From Elysia chlorotica (Eukaryota; Mollusca; Gastropoda; Plakobranchidae): a stretch of 64,000 nucleotides of DNA. The stretch lies in contig RQTK01000055.1 of NCBI GenBank assembly GCA_003991915.1, positions 32,827 to 96,826 of the forward strand, written 5' to 3'. Both the position numbers and the translations under genes were made by a program. Below are positions 1-11,803 of the stretch, piece after piece. Positions within the stretch are counted from its first letter, which is position 1. Each line of letters begins with the position of its first letter. The notes beneath the pieces are model-generated. The model saw nothing but the letters and a program-made list of their open reading frames with translations, was not told the DNA's origin and did not search any database.

Positions 1-11
1 AGATTTTTTAT

Positions 12-440
12 AGATTTACTATGCAGTGGAGTGCAATACAATGAAAAATAAATTGTGTAAATTGCCATATATATGTAAATTTCAGAGAGATCTTTGTTGG
101 TTAAAATTTGTTGAAAGTGGATCAAAATAAACTGTACTATCAATATTTAAAAAGTGTTTTACCCTGTGCAGTCATTCGAAATTGGTGTGATAACCCTACC
201 CTACTCCACCCATATGTGAAGTATTTTTAAATCACATTCCTACAATGAAATACAAAGTGTAGAAGCTGACAACTGGTGTCTCTAATTATCATACCTTTCT
301 GATTGTGAAATACCAAGCTGGATACATGTATTTTTAGTAGTGCTAGTAAGCACAGCTGTAAAACATCTGGGAGTAAACCTTTCAAGGTTAAAAAGGAAAT
401 CATTGTCTCTCATTATGCATTCCTGTAGAGACCAAAATAG
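12..440. repeat. Dispersed or tandem repeat, copy A (intact)
   Basis: This 429-bp block recurs with high identity at 3730-3980 plus 4517-4696. Here it is uninterrupted and lies in the SCP2 copy 1 intron. It has no coding potential that I recognise. Confidence 0.85.
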
Positions 441-1117
441 AACTGCTGCTTTTTAGCTGTTTTTATTGAAACAAAACAACTTAGTTTAGCTTTTGAACAT
501 AACAGCATTCATATGAAATTGTGAAAATTAGGTTTTGGGGGTTACAAAAGCATGCAAGAACAAGCAAATCAAGTCTCAGATTTTTGGCACAATTTTGGGC
601 GTAATTTACTATTTTTTGGGCATAAACATGAACTTTTTATATACGCATATTTTGAAACTACATTCAACTACCTTCAATTTGATATATATATATTATAGAG
701 GGGTCTTAAATAAGTGGAAGCTGTGAGAGACTGTTATAAAACCTATGTATCAATGCTGAATTGTTTTTCAAAATGTCAAGTTCCAGTGGTGAAAAATGCG
801 AAGTTGCTAAAATAGTTAAGAAATAGTAAATTCAAAGCACATGTAACCATGTGATAGCAGCTAAAAAAGTAAAATGACCTCTCGTGGCTCCAATTACTAT
901 ATAAGCCCATATTATACTACATAGATTCAACAATTTATTGAAATGTCATCTGTCTCTCCACTAAGAAAGTCACTTAAAGAGCGTCGTGGGTAAATTTGAT
1001 CATGGCATAAAAGTATCATTCCATATTCTGAATTGATAGTAAAAGGTGTGCACCATAAAATTAATTGAAAAATATGTCATTGCCTGATAATATTTTTTTA
1101 CTCACATTTTTTTTCAG

Positions 1118-1589
1118 ATAAGGCAGACACCACATTTGTCATGACTGATGAGAACTTAATAAATCTGATGGAAGGAAAGCTCAATCCACAGATGGTAGGT
1201 CTTTAGAATTCATTTTCACATCAATGTCTTTTGCACTAGACACTTATTGCAGCCTTCTAGTCTGTTACATCATGCCGATTAAATAAATATTGAAATATAT
1301 GATCGATAACGCATAGCCCCTGTGCTTTGTTTTGTCAACCAACCTTCCCAAAGTTAATGTGCAGTCAGTTTCTTTATCTCTTTTTCTATTTTATCGAACC
1401 ATATCATCTCAAAACATCTAGAGCAGTACATGTATCATATATTTGTTTGAAAATCTGTAGAATGTTATAATATTCATACTTTTATTGATCACTCAGGCAT
1501 TTTTTCAAGGCAAGCTGAAGATTGAAGGCAACATGGGTCTTGCCATGAAACTGAAGGATCTACAGCCTAATACTAATTCCAAGCTGTAA
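1118..1589 (+). CDS. SCP2: Sterol carrier protein 2 (SCP2/SCPx C-terminal domain), 3' part, copy 1
   Basis: Two exons, 1118-1194 and 1497-1589, have clean borders (polypyrimidine-cag before the first, ATG|GTAGG after it, cag before the second). The peptides DKADTTFVMTDENLINLMEG and AFFQGKLKIEGNMGLAMKLK match the C-terminal part of SCP2 closely; vertebrate SCP2 has AFFQGKLKITGNMGLAMKL. The protein ends in NSKL-stop, a type 1 peroxisomal targeting signal. SCP2 domains bind and transfer sterols, fatty acyl-CoA and other lipids in peroxisomes. The first codon is split (G|AT), so the preceding exon lies left of the window, and an intron of at least 1.1 kb fills 1-1117. It cannot be told here whether this copy carries an upstream thiolase domain (SCPx) or is SCP2 alone. 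Exon lengths of 77 and 93 nt and their phases equal those of copy 2. A possible AATAAG poly(A) signal lies near 1718. Confidence 0.93.
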
Positions 1590-2781
1590 GGCTGAGAGAT
1601 GGACATCGCCTGGAATCAACACCAATCAATTTTTGCACTTTTTCATATTATATTTTAAGTTACTGTAGTGAAGGATTTTCTCATGTAATATTTGACTGTT
1701 ACATATTTATATTATTAAATAAGTGCAATTAAGGAATGAGTAAGTTGATTGTTCTATTGTAGTGCATACCTACAAGAGCACCCACTGCAGCAGGACCATT
1801 GCCACAGCGGAATATTTCAAGAATCCTTGTTTCTTTTTTCTACCATATAAAGCTTATCACGTGCGTTTGGGTTTAATGGGACATGGAAATGGGTGAACTT
1901 GGATACAGCGGGAGGGGGCGAGCTTGGTTCTCTTAAATAACGGTCAATCAACCCATTCAGCAATGTTTTGGGCCAGTCTCCCACACAACGATCTAGACCA
2001 CAGGAGAAGCACAAATAGCCCTTCGGAAGTGTACAGAGAGCAAAAAAAAATCTGCTTGTCTGGTGCAATATGGCGGCAAGTTTTGGGAAACGGAAGTATT
2101 GTAATTTGATGGAACAGGAATAGTGTAGGTATTTTTCTCATGCGTGTCTAACTTTTTAGTATGGATTAGGGAAAATATCAATAGTGAACGCGTTTTAAGC
2201 TTGCTGTCATAAGACCTACTGTGTTATGTTTCTCTTTTTCTGGTATTAATGACAGTAACAGATGCAATATATCCTTGATCTGCTTGGATCAAGAATTGAA
2301 TTAACACTTGAACACTGTCATAATCTTGATCAATTTGTCTTCCTTATGTTCTAAATCCAAAAGATTTCTAGTTTAATATGCAGCAACATTCTAAAAATTC
2401 TATAGTTTTGTTCATGCTACCTACCAATATTATTTAAAGTGAATAATAATATTCCCCATTCAATAAATCATACAAGAATAATTTGCAATAACATGTCCTC
2501 TCTAGCTGTCCCTGCAGTTTTTCGCTGCTGCAAATTTTGGCCTTGACCACAAAAAATTTCAAATTTGCAGATATCTACGGAATCTACAAAAAAAATAAAA
2601 TTAAAAAACCTGAACTTTAGCAAGATTTCCGTCATTAGTTCAACTTCACAACCATCAATGAACACACAAAATAGATTCAAATGGGGCTATCTACATGACT
2701 GTACATGTATGCATGTTCGCAAAATAATTTTGATAGACAGTCAGATCTTTCTCCCTGGAGTAAAATAAAGCTCTCCAAACT

Positions 2782-2784
<3 letters not shown>

Positions 2785-2868
<84 letters not shown>
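2785..2868. repeat. (CT)n microsatellite
   Basis: Nearly pure CT dinucleotide run. The open frames across it are repeat artefacts. Confidence 0.97.
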
Positions 2869-3729
2869 CTTTCTCTCTCGATCATTCAGTTGGTTGATTT
2901 GTCTTCTTCTACTTCTTCTTCTCTCTCTAGCTCTCTCTCTCCAGTGCTCTTTTCAGGTTATTTTTCTTCCTCTTCTGGCTATTCTCTCGATTCCCTTTTT
3001 GCTCATCTTCTTGTTTTTATCTCTCTCTCTCTTTTTCTCTCCCTATTTTAGCTGTGTTATTTTTGTCAACTCCTTCTCTATATTTGTAGCACCAGATGGT
3101 TTGATAGGACTCTGATGTCAAGATCAACCCCACTTTATGTAAATTGAAGGGTGGCAGAAATTATCAATGATTGGCATGGTTTTAATATAATTGCTTGTCA
3201 AAATCAGTTTTTGAGGAAGACTGACATTTCCAGTAAAAAGACTCCTTTTGATAAGGACTTTATGGATTTTCAAACAAACTAAAGAGGCTGCTGGGTTCAC
3301 AAAGTCACTGCAGATATAGAGTCTAAGAAAAAAGTTGAAATCATGTTTGTTTTACATTTATTTTTGGCAAATTTTGGCATTTTAGGCAAATTTTGTGGCA
3401 AATTCAGCTTTTTTGGGGGGCAAATTTGTGGGTATCAAATGGCAAAAAACTGCAGGGACAGCTTTAGATTGCATGCCAAAAAAATCGTCTCTTGCTTCAT
3501 TTATGATTAAATGTGTGCCAAAACTGTTTCGATTAAAACAAGATCCTAGATACATGTACTTTTTTTCCAATTAATTTTGGGCACATAATTATTTTTTTTG
3601 GGGGGGTTTGGAATAGGTGCCTGGCTAGTCTCCTGTGTCTTGAACTGCAGCCTTGCATCTTTTGGATTGTGATTTATTGTAATATGTATTTTATAGTGAT
3701 GCAGTTTTTGCTTTACATTTTCTGAAAAC

Positions 3730-4696
3730 AGATTTACTATGCAGTGGAGTGCAATACAATGAAAAATGAATTTTGTAAATTGCCATATATATGTAAATTT
3801 CAAAGAGACTTTGTTGGTTAAAATTTGTTGAAAGCGGAAAAAATAAACTGTACTATCAATATTTAAAAAGTGTTTTACCCTGTGCAGCCATTTGAATTTG
3901 GTGTGATAACCCTACCCTACTCTATCCGTATGTGAAGTAGCCTATTTTAAATCACATTCATACAATGAAATACAAAGTTTAAAAAGTTGCATTCACACCC
4001 CCTCCCACCCTTCCCCTTTCTTTTTTGTTTTGTTTTTTTGAGTGTAGGTTTACTTTCTTAGTTCTTTTCTCACACTTTAACTAGTTTAAGATGTTAAAGG
4101 AAACGCAATCTCATATATTTTGTATTTTTATTTTCATAAATTTTTCAATGAATTAAGTGATAATGAGGAAAGCAGACTTGAAGCATTTGTAGGAGCACAT
4201 AACACTAGCTTGTTGTTACCTCTCTTGAGTGATCACACTTATACAATACTAGGTTTTAGTTTCTGTCATTTCATTGCATCTTGGACCCTGAGATCACTGA
4301 TTCATTGATTCAATACAATATATAATTGCAGACACAGTCATCAAATATTAAAATAAACTTTAGTAATGCTTCATTGATCATTGATATCCTACCTTGTTGG
4401 ATTCGATTGCAATGCCGTTTTTCTTTGAGTACCACTGTAGTGGAACCATTAGTACCTTAAATAGTCTATTTCGTATTTTTAAAAACACATGTATATGTTG
4501 ATATCATATTTGCAGAAGAAGCTGACAACTGGTGTCTCTAATTATCATACCTTTCTGATTGTGAAATACCAAGCTGGATACATGTATTTTTAGTAGTGCT
4601 AGTAAGCACAGCTGTAAAACATCTGGGAGTAAACCTTTCAAGGTTAAAAAGGAAATCATTGTCTCTCATTATGCATTCCTGTAGAGACCAAAATAG
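3730..4696. repeat. Repeat copy B, split by about 536 bp of inserted sequence
   Basis: 3730-3980 matches 12-260 and 4517-4696 matches 261-440, in the same orientation. The 3981-4516 insert is absent from copy A. No clear target-site duplication or terminal inverted repeat flanks the insert, so whether it is an insertion in B or a deletion in A is undecided. Confidence 0.85.
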
Positions 4697-4799
4697 TCCA
4701 GTTACAGTTTTCAACACATTGGAGTCTCAGAAAAAAAAACAACTTCTTTATCAACTCTTTTGTACTTTAATATCCACCCTGGGTTCCCAATTAGAGAGG

Positions 4800-4950
4800 A
4801 GGATGAACTGTTGCTAGTTGTAGAGCATTGGTCTCCCAATTGGGGGGTCCCTGCTTCAAAATCCCCAGTTGAACTATTTTGTCCTGGTGTTCCAGCACTG
4901 TCTCTGTGTGGCAAAAATTAGAAATTAGTTTCGGAACCCAGCCACAATAA
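4800..4950 (+). repeat. tRNA-derived SINE fragment
   Basis: A tRNA-like head (tagagcattggtctccc, then a degenerate B box, gcttcaaaatcc) is followed by the ctgtctctgtgtggca core also seen in the SINEs near 22.1 kb and 54.3 kb. At about 4995-5018 the tail motif appears inverted (atggtaacaggtcccaagac), suggesting a second fragment on the - strand. Confidence 0.6.
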
Positions 4951-7136
4951 AGGCTAAGTAAGAAACCAACTCATCTCCCCCGATGTGAGATGTTAAAATA
5001 TGGTAACAGGTCCCAAGACAAATTTGCTCATTTGTACATTGTAAGTAATGTGCTGGCTCAAACATAAAAAAAAACTACTAGGCCCTACTGTGAGTATAGT
5101 CACATTATACATCGATACAGTCAGCAGTAAACTAGACAGATAACCTTCTGATAAGTAACTTAGCAGGCACTGCAGCTCGGTTTGCTGCCCTACCCTCCTA
5201 TACGTCGAATTCTCTGCCCTATCTTTTTCTACACCATCTGCTTCTTTGACTCGGAATGTAACAAATCGAACTTACTATCGCTTATTTACATGTATCATTT
5301 TACTTATAGCCTATAGTGTTTTACTATTTTTTTTTCTCTATAGTTTTCCTCCAAAAATAATGTATATATCTGTTCATGGGCTATCATAATAATAGTCTTC
5401 TCATTAATTGCCTAGTTTCTGACCCCTGCATTGGTCATTGTACAATGTACATTCATAAAATTAGTAGTCTATAAGTGTGATCAGTGCTGTTAGTTAGGCC
5501 CTACAGTAGCCTGCACTTCGCAGAAACTTTGCATCTCTCAAGTGTCATCTATCCATGGTTGGCATACCAACAGCAGGTAGTTTGCTACCATTCAAAGTTT
5601 AATTAAATCTGGATCTGCTTGATCTAGATAGTGTTATCGTCACCATAGTTGTGTAAAACCATCACACGGGTTGTAATTAGTTTGGCCAGCCTATCAGTAG
5701 AGCCGCAAATTATCGATCGCTTTGAAACTGACCCTTGCCCTTTCATTTGGACTAGGCGACTGGATCGTGTCAACAATCAACCATTCGTGGACGCATTCTT
5801 TATTGTGACGAACGCACCTCCATACAGGTAATAATACAATCGAAGTAATACATTTTTTGAACTCTGTATTGGATTTAGATCTAGATCTAGATATTTAGCT
5901 ATCATAAATATAAGCTCATTGTAAGTGCAATCTAAGCTAGATTAGAGCAAGGTCTAGATCTTTATCTAGATCTAATCTAGGTCTAGAGACTGGATGAGAT
6001 AAGATATTGATTGAGCTCTAGAGGCGGTCTGTAGAGGGGAGGGTCAAGATCTATAGCATCTAATATAGATCTATATCTAGGCCTAATCCGATATATAGTA
6101 TTTCTGCCTCAATATTGTATAGGCCTACATACACGTTTCTGTCCAAATTTTGGCACTCCTTGAGTTTTGACTTGACTTGACTTTAGACTTTTCCGCGATG
6201 TAGACCTTTTGGTCTGTTCGCGGTTCCTATTTAAATACTGAGTTTAATTGCATGCGTGGCCGGCGTTTCTATGTGTACTAGTTTACATTTGGCATTCTGG
6301 TTCGTACATGCTTGGGCGGTTCTTCCACAATTTGTCCAGGTGACTTTTGAAAGCACAAACTGTTGGTGCTGTCACCACTTCTTCTGTGAGGTTGTTCCAT
6401 TCATCTTTTGTGGTCCCTAGCCTGTGGGCGATCAAATGGGCCGCTTTTATGATTGCGTTGGTTGCTTAACATAATTATTATCAATTTTATGTGCTTGTGT
6501 ATGTTCGTCCCCGCCATCATTGTAGGGGCCTACACTAAATACACAATTGAACACAATCGAATCACTTTCCTGTCTTTTTTAATCAAACAAATGCCAACAC
6601 AATTGAAACAAACAAAAAAAAATAACAAAAAGACAGGGAGAACAGCTGGCAGATGTTTTATTTAATTTTAATTTTTTTTTAAATAAAAGGGAGTGTAGCT
6701 GGCAGGTATTTTATTCAATTTTTACAATCGAACTTCACCCACCCACCCATTTGATCGCCCAAATATCCATGGCTTTTATTTTTTAATTAAAAATGATTTT
6801 CATCCACTGTCCTAAGTCTATCCCCTCTATGGCTTTGTTGATAAATAAATTAGTTCTAACAGTCTTAAAATTTGAAATCATATTCATTTCTGATTGAAAA
6901 AGGCTTCCCTATCTGCATGGGCACAGTCACCAAAGGTTTGCAAGTGTTGTGTGGCACCTATATTGATAGTCAAATGTGATGGGCTGTATTATCTCTGTCT
7001 TACCAGTTTTCCTAAATTAAGCCTGCATTGGTTGTAATGAAGATGTAGAGGGAACTTAAATGGTAGACCCTATACAGACAGAGCTTTGAAGAAAGGTGTA
7101 GAAATTTGGCAATTGTGGAAGAAATGCTAGATTATG

Positions 7137-7245
7137 GGTTACACTCATTGTGGTCACCTGACGCACTCTGTCTCTATGTGGCAACACATAAAATAGTCAG
7201 ACATTAGTCTTGGTACCTGTTATCGTATATGATCCTTTTTGGGAA
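7137..7245 (+). repeat. SINE 3' fragment
   Basis: Carries the family core (gtctctatgtggcaacacat) followed by the tail (agtcttggtacctgttatc). The tRNA-like head is missing. Confidence 0.6.
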
Positions 7246-7472
7246 CTTAGGAAAGGTGAAACTTTGAAAGAGGTTCTCTCCTGCAAAGAATATCACCTGG
7301 AATCAGTAGTGTTAATCTTGTTGGATGTATGTAATTTATAATTGAAAATTGTTTTACCGTCTAGTTGAAGAAAAATAATGAAAAATAGTAAAGTCATTGA
7401 AAATAATGCTTTTTGTTCAGTAATTCTCACTCCATACGTAATAAGTTTTTGTCTTCCTGCCCAATGTTGAAG

Positions 7473-7584
7473 TATATAAGAAAACCAAATTATTTTATCT
7501 GGGGATTTTTTCGTTTTAAATTTCATCCACAGGAGTCAGATATTCTTTGTACCCAATTACATTTTCAAAGACTAAAGGCAAAAT
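7473..7584 (+). promoter_or_regulatory. Candidate TATA-like promoter and first exon of SCP2 copy 2
   Basis: A TATA-like string (gtatataag, about 7472-7480) lies about 100 nt before a strong splice donor, AAAAT|GTAAGT, at 7584/7585. The first solid SCP2 exon begins at 8283 with a single base completing a codon (G|CGT CAA). Joining the AT of this exon to that G gives ATG CGT CAA, which would place the initiator codon across the splice junction. This is an inference from splice phase and position, with no coding similarity to support it. A different 5' exon, or initiation at an internal ATG, would also work. Confidence 0.35.
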
Positions 7585-8282
7585 GTAAGTAAACCCTTAA
7601 AGGTGCATTAACAATTTTTTTTTTATTAGTGAACACAAAGTGTGAAGTAAGAAATGACAAATTTTGAAATTTTATACCATTTATAAAGCAGAATGTTTTT
7701 GTTTTTTAGATTTTGAAAAATTTTAAACTTAAGCTCCATGTGCAGATTTTCTACATCTTTTTCTTTACACTGCTACAGTGCTAGTGCATGTACTATTCTT
7801 AACAGAAAGCAGATGATTACATTAATGTATAATATATATGTGTAGTTTATAATTTTAAATGACTTTTTTATTTTCACGAAAATACTAAATTACAGTTGAT
7901 TTACTTTAATGCTAACTTCAATTTTTCAATTTTACAATCAATCTTTTACATTTAAAGATCACAATAGATGAAGTAAGAGTGAAAAGTCATCCTCTATGAT
8001 TGTATACAGTACTTTTGCATTCTTGTACCTAAAGAATGATAATGGTGAATAAATTTCTGGATTTGTTTGTAGCTCACTCAAACACTTAGTGGGTTTCCAT
8101 ACTGTTTTTCAACCATTCATATTTCTCCATCGACAAAATTTTCCATATTTAAATAAGTTTATAGGTCCATTTGCTGTCAAAATATGTTAGTGCCATTGAA
8201 CAGATGTGGATTGTAATACATGTTCATTGATAGCTACATGATAATGGGTATGTTTCACAAATGTATGTTTTTTTTCCACCAG

Positions 8283-11034
8283 GCGTCAAATTCAAGCCAG
8301 CCCTGTGAGCAGTTCTGTGGAGGAACCAGGCTTTAAGTCTTCTGAAATGTTTAAACAAATACAAGATGCCTTAGACCAGGTACGAGGCAAGCTTTTCCCT
8401 TTTTTTTTTCACCACTCCTTTCAATCGCTAGCTAGAAGACAAGCATCTGGTTATGATCTTTTGTCTTGCATCAGTTACAGCACAAATATAAAAAAATGTG
8501 GACTCAAACCTGTCAAAGAATGAAGAGAGGAAAAAAAAAAGTCCCCAATTTGTCTTCGTTGTTTAAATGAAATTTCTCTTATCTAATGGACTTCAATCTC
8601 GTAATAATTTTCTGATCCAACTAACCATACATGACAGCAAGCTTATGAAGTTACTAGTTAGCTAGGCATTAATTTAAACTAAACCAAAAAAAATCTGCAG
8701 TCATCAAAGAAAAATAGTTCTCCTTCAAACCACTAATGATAAATGAAATCATGGTTGGGGAGGGCTGTTTTACTAAAACAATAAAAAAAAAAAAAAACTG
8801 AGTCGACGGAGGGGGGGGGGGGGGGAAGAGAGAGGATTGGCAGTCAACAAACTATTGCCAAGAATGATACGAGCTCAAAGAAAAAAGAGTGTTTATTAAA
8901 GCATGGAATCCTAATGATTAGGAGTGGGTAAATAGTGGAAAGTTGTAGAGAAAGTGAGGGAGGGTTGTGATTGGCTTGAAAACATCTAGGTTCATTCATC
9001 TCTCTCTCTATCTCTCTCTCTCTCTCTCTCTCTNNNNNNNNNNNNNNNNATATATATATATATTATACCTTAACATGCACTTAAACCTTTTAGTTTTGTA
9101 CAAGAAATTTGGTATGGAACTTCCAAGATTGAATGCTCTTTGGATTGTTTCAGGATGGTGCATCCATTGTAAAGAAGATGAAAGGAGTATTTTGTTTCAA
9201 GGTGAAAGGGCCAGAAGGAAAAGTTGTCAACTGGATTGTTGATGTAAAAAATGGAAATGGTGCTGTCAAAGTCAATGCAAATGGTAATTTTATTTTCTCA
9301 GACCTAGACTTTGAGAAAATTCAAAATGTTTTAAGACAGTTAAAATTTTAAAATAGAGAAGAGTATTTACTTACTGAAGTGGTTAATTTTTTTATTTTTT
9401 CTTTGTATGGGAGCAAAACATAGCATCACTTTCAAGTCATTAGAATTATGGACCGTCTTTATTTATAAAGTGAGTCTCTTTTTGTAAAAGAAAACAAAAT
9501 TTGCTCTAAAAAATAATAGAGTGTCTATCTACATAATGACAATTTCACTTTCTACTGTGTTAATGGGGACCTTAAAATTTGATTTGTGATATTTTATGGA
9601 ATTTTTGAATATCTCAAATATATTTAATATATTTTTTTCCCCGAAGAATTAAAATGTCACCTTAACACTAGACTCGTGAACTGAGAAAAGCAGCCTATTT
9701 GGCTCATATCTAAAATCAAGAAGTGCCAAGAATTCATGCATTTTCCCTTTTAGCTTTACAAATACATGTACAGACAAATCTTAAAGTCTTTTTTTTTTCT
9801 TGAAAAAATCTTTTAAAGATAAAGTATGGGTTTTTATATTGGTTAAACATGTTTAAACCCATTTTTATTTACCAGATAAAGCAGACACAACAATCACTAT
9901 GGCTGATAAAGACCTATATGATTTAATGCTCGGAAAGCTTAATCCTCAAAATGTGAGTATCCTCAGAAGTGATTGTTTATCTTAACAATAACACAGTGTC
10001 TTTGTGTACTGTCATTCTATTTTACTTTAGTCCGGAGGATTTATGTTTGACTTATGTTTGATCTATCAAAAACTGCAAATCTGTAGCAAGATCCAACTAA
10101 TACAAATTGATTGAAAATGCAGACTTTATAGATCAAGTGGTAGCAGTGACATTAGTGGTGTGTGGTAATATCTCTACTATGGAATTACAAATTCAAGAAT
10201 GTGAGTGACAAAACAAGTAGTCAAATTAAAAAGGATATGTATTCCATAAATCAAGTTTGTGTAGAATGTAAAAAAGTATATTCCCCTCCCAATACTAAGT
10301 CCAAATCAAAGCTGGAACTGTCTCCTTGACATAGGCCATAAAGCCTGCTGTGGATAAATTTACGTCATTAAAGTATATATTAAAAATGCATCAACATCTT
10401 TCTAATTACTTGATTGATTTTAATTTGCATCTATGAAAACTTTGATTGATCTCTTGTTTTTTTCTTCTTTCTTTGCCTGTTTATTTATTATCTAAACAAA
10501 ATGTATACACTTTTCTCTTCATTTCTCTTTCCTACACAAACATTTTAAAACCATATACATTTAGGTATTGTTCAATCTTTGCTTTCTGACGATTTGATTT
10601 AAACATTTAGATACTAATTTTTCTTATATAATTGGGTTTTCGTAGTCAAAAGCATGCTTTTGATCAGGGTAAACAAGATATTGCTGATCGGAAAATGTTC
10701 TTTTATTCCGTATACATATCGCCACCCTACCCCTTTTGCTCAAAGAAAAAAAAAGAGACTTGAGCTTTCTCTCTGTCTGAGCAAACTTGCAACAGTTTAC
10801 CGACTTGTTTTAAGAAAATTATGTCACACTCACATTGTATATATCTGGTTAGTGTTTCTAGAATAAAACCATAGATTCAAAGTATTTTTCATCAACATAT
10901 TTTCAATCACTTTTTTTTTATAACCACTTCTACATTTCTAGGCATTTTTCCAAGGGAAGCTCAAGATCGCAGGCAACATGAGTCTAGCTATGAAGCTCAA
11001 AGAAATTCAGCCTGGATCAGGATCCAAGCTCTGA
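8283..11034 (+). CDS. SCP2: Sterol carrier protein 2, complete stand-alone copy (copy 2)
   Basis: Four exons: 8283-8379, 9154-9283, 9876-9952 and 10942-11034. All have GT-AG borders and matching phases. The order of the peptide matches animal SCP2: a leader with EEPGFKSSEMFKQIQDALDQ, then DGASIVKKMKGVFCFKVKGP, WIVDVKNGNGAVKVNA, DKADTTITMADKDLYDLM, and AFFQGKLKIAGNMSLAMKLK. It ends in GSKL-stop, a peroxisomal PTS1. With a start assembled by splicing from an exon ending at 7584 the product is 132 residues, close to the roughly 143 of vertebrate pre-SCP2. If that exon is not used, the first internal ATG would give a protein beginning MFKQIQ, close to mature SCP2. No thiolase exon was found between copy 1 and this copy, so it is probably SCP2 only, unlike the fused SCPx. 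The intron after exon 1 contains a CT microsatellite and a 16-base assembly gap. Confidence 0.92.
8811..8825. repeat. Poly(G) run within intron 1 of SCP2 copy 2
   Basis: A homopolymeric G tract of about 15 bases. Its length is prone to sequencing error. Confidence 0.85.
9000..9064. repeat. (CT)n / 16-base assembly gap / (AT)n
   Basis: CT repeat to 9033, unknown bases at 9034-9049, then AT dinucleotides. The gap lies in an SCP2 intron and does not affect the coding sequence. The true length of the repeat is unknown. Confidence 0.97.
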
Positions 11035-11797
11035 TATTAAAAAAAAAAATGTTTTAATCATTTTTGCAAGATTGATATTGTCATACAAAACTTCTTTTTG
11101 CCGTGGATGTTACTGTTATTTATATTTTTCTAATTTTCATACAAGATTTTTTAATATAGAATTTGGCCTGAATGCTAAATTGTATGGGTGAAGTGGGCAA
11201 AAGCTATAAATAGTAAACAGTACAATCTGGTTGAATGGAGAAAATTTCTCTGGGCTATTTGTTTATTTGTAGATAATTGTTATATTGAGTGATCGTTTAA
11301 GCGTATTAATCCATAATAGAATTCTGTATGCATTATCTTTTAAATGCATGGGTTATGGTTTTCTACAACTCAAAATGACATTTTAGTCATTCATCACAAT
11401 CTACTCTTGAAGAGCAATTTGCTTTTGTTACATTTACACTTTGATTTATTGAGAGAAACAAAGACATGTTGGGCATTACACATAGATCAACTTCCAAGGG
11501 GAAAAAAGATGGACATGAAGTACTTTAGCAAGGTCACACATTTTTTTCTGCAATTTGTCAATAAAAAATTTTCTTAACATTGATACATGTATTAACTTAT
11601 GTTTTGTATGGTTTATAGATTGTATTGTTATTCATCTTGTTAATTTATTCACATGTTCATATTAATTTGCAGCCAATGTGACTCTTATTACACCTTGAGT
11701 GTGAAGGTTGTATGTTTTATTCAGGGAATATGGTCAATGTTTTGTTATATTTTAATTCTCTTCAATACTGTACCAGATTTTCTTATAAAACATTTTT

Positions 11798-11803
11798 AAT
11801 AAA
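11798..11803 (+). terminator. Poly(A) signal candidate, SCP2 copy 2
   Basis: A canonical AATAAA lies about 760 nt after the SCP2 stop codon in AT-rich sequence with no other gene before it. Its use is inferred from position only. Confidence 0.4.

Larger units (their letters stand above)
1590..7470. other. Intergenic region between the two SCP2 copies
   Basis: No convincing coding exon was found. The stretch holds a CT microsatellite (2785-2868), repeat copy B, SINE remnants (about 4800-5020 and 7137-7245), and a cluster of AGATCT/CTAGAT-type motifs (5870-6090). A short patch near 2066-2100 combines an ATGGCGGC YY1-like motif with an ETS-like CGGAAGT and could be promoter DNA, but no gene can be attached to it. 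Confidence 0.6.

Noticed and set aside
2705-3115. 136-codon Ser/Leu-rich open frame
   Set aside because: It lies on a (CT)n microsatellite, and the frame is open because CT repeats lack stops.
5649-5831. Candidate thiolase or upstream exon for SCP2 copy 2
   Set aside because: The peptide has no thiolase motif and no suitable splice border leading to 8283.
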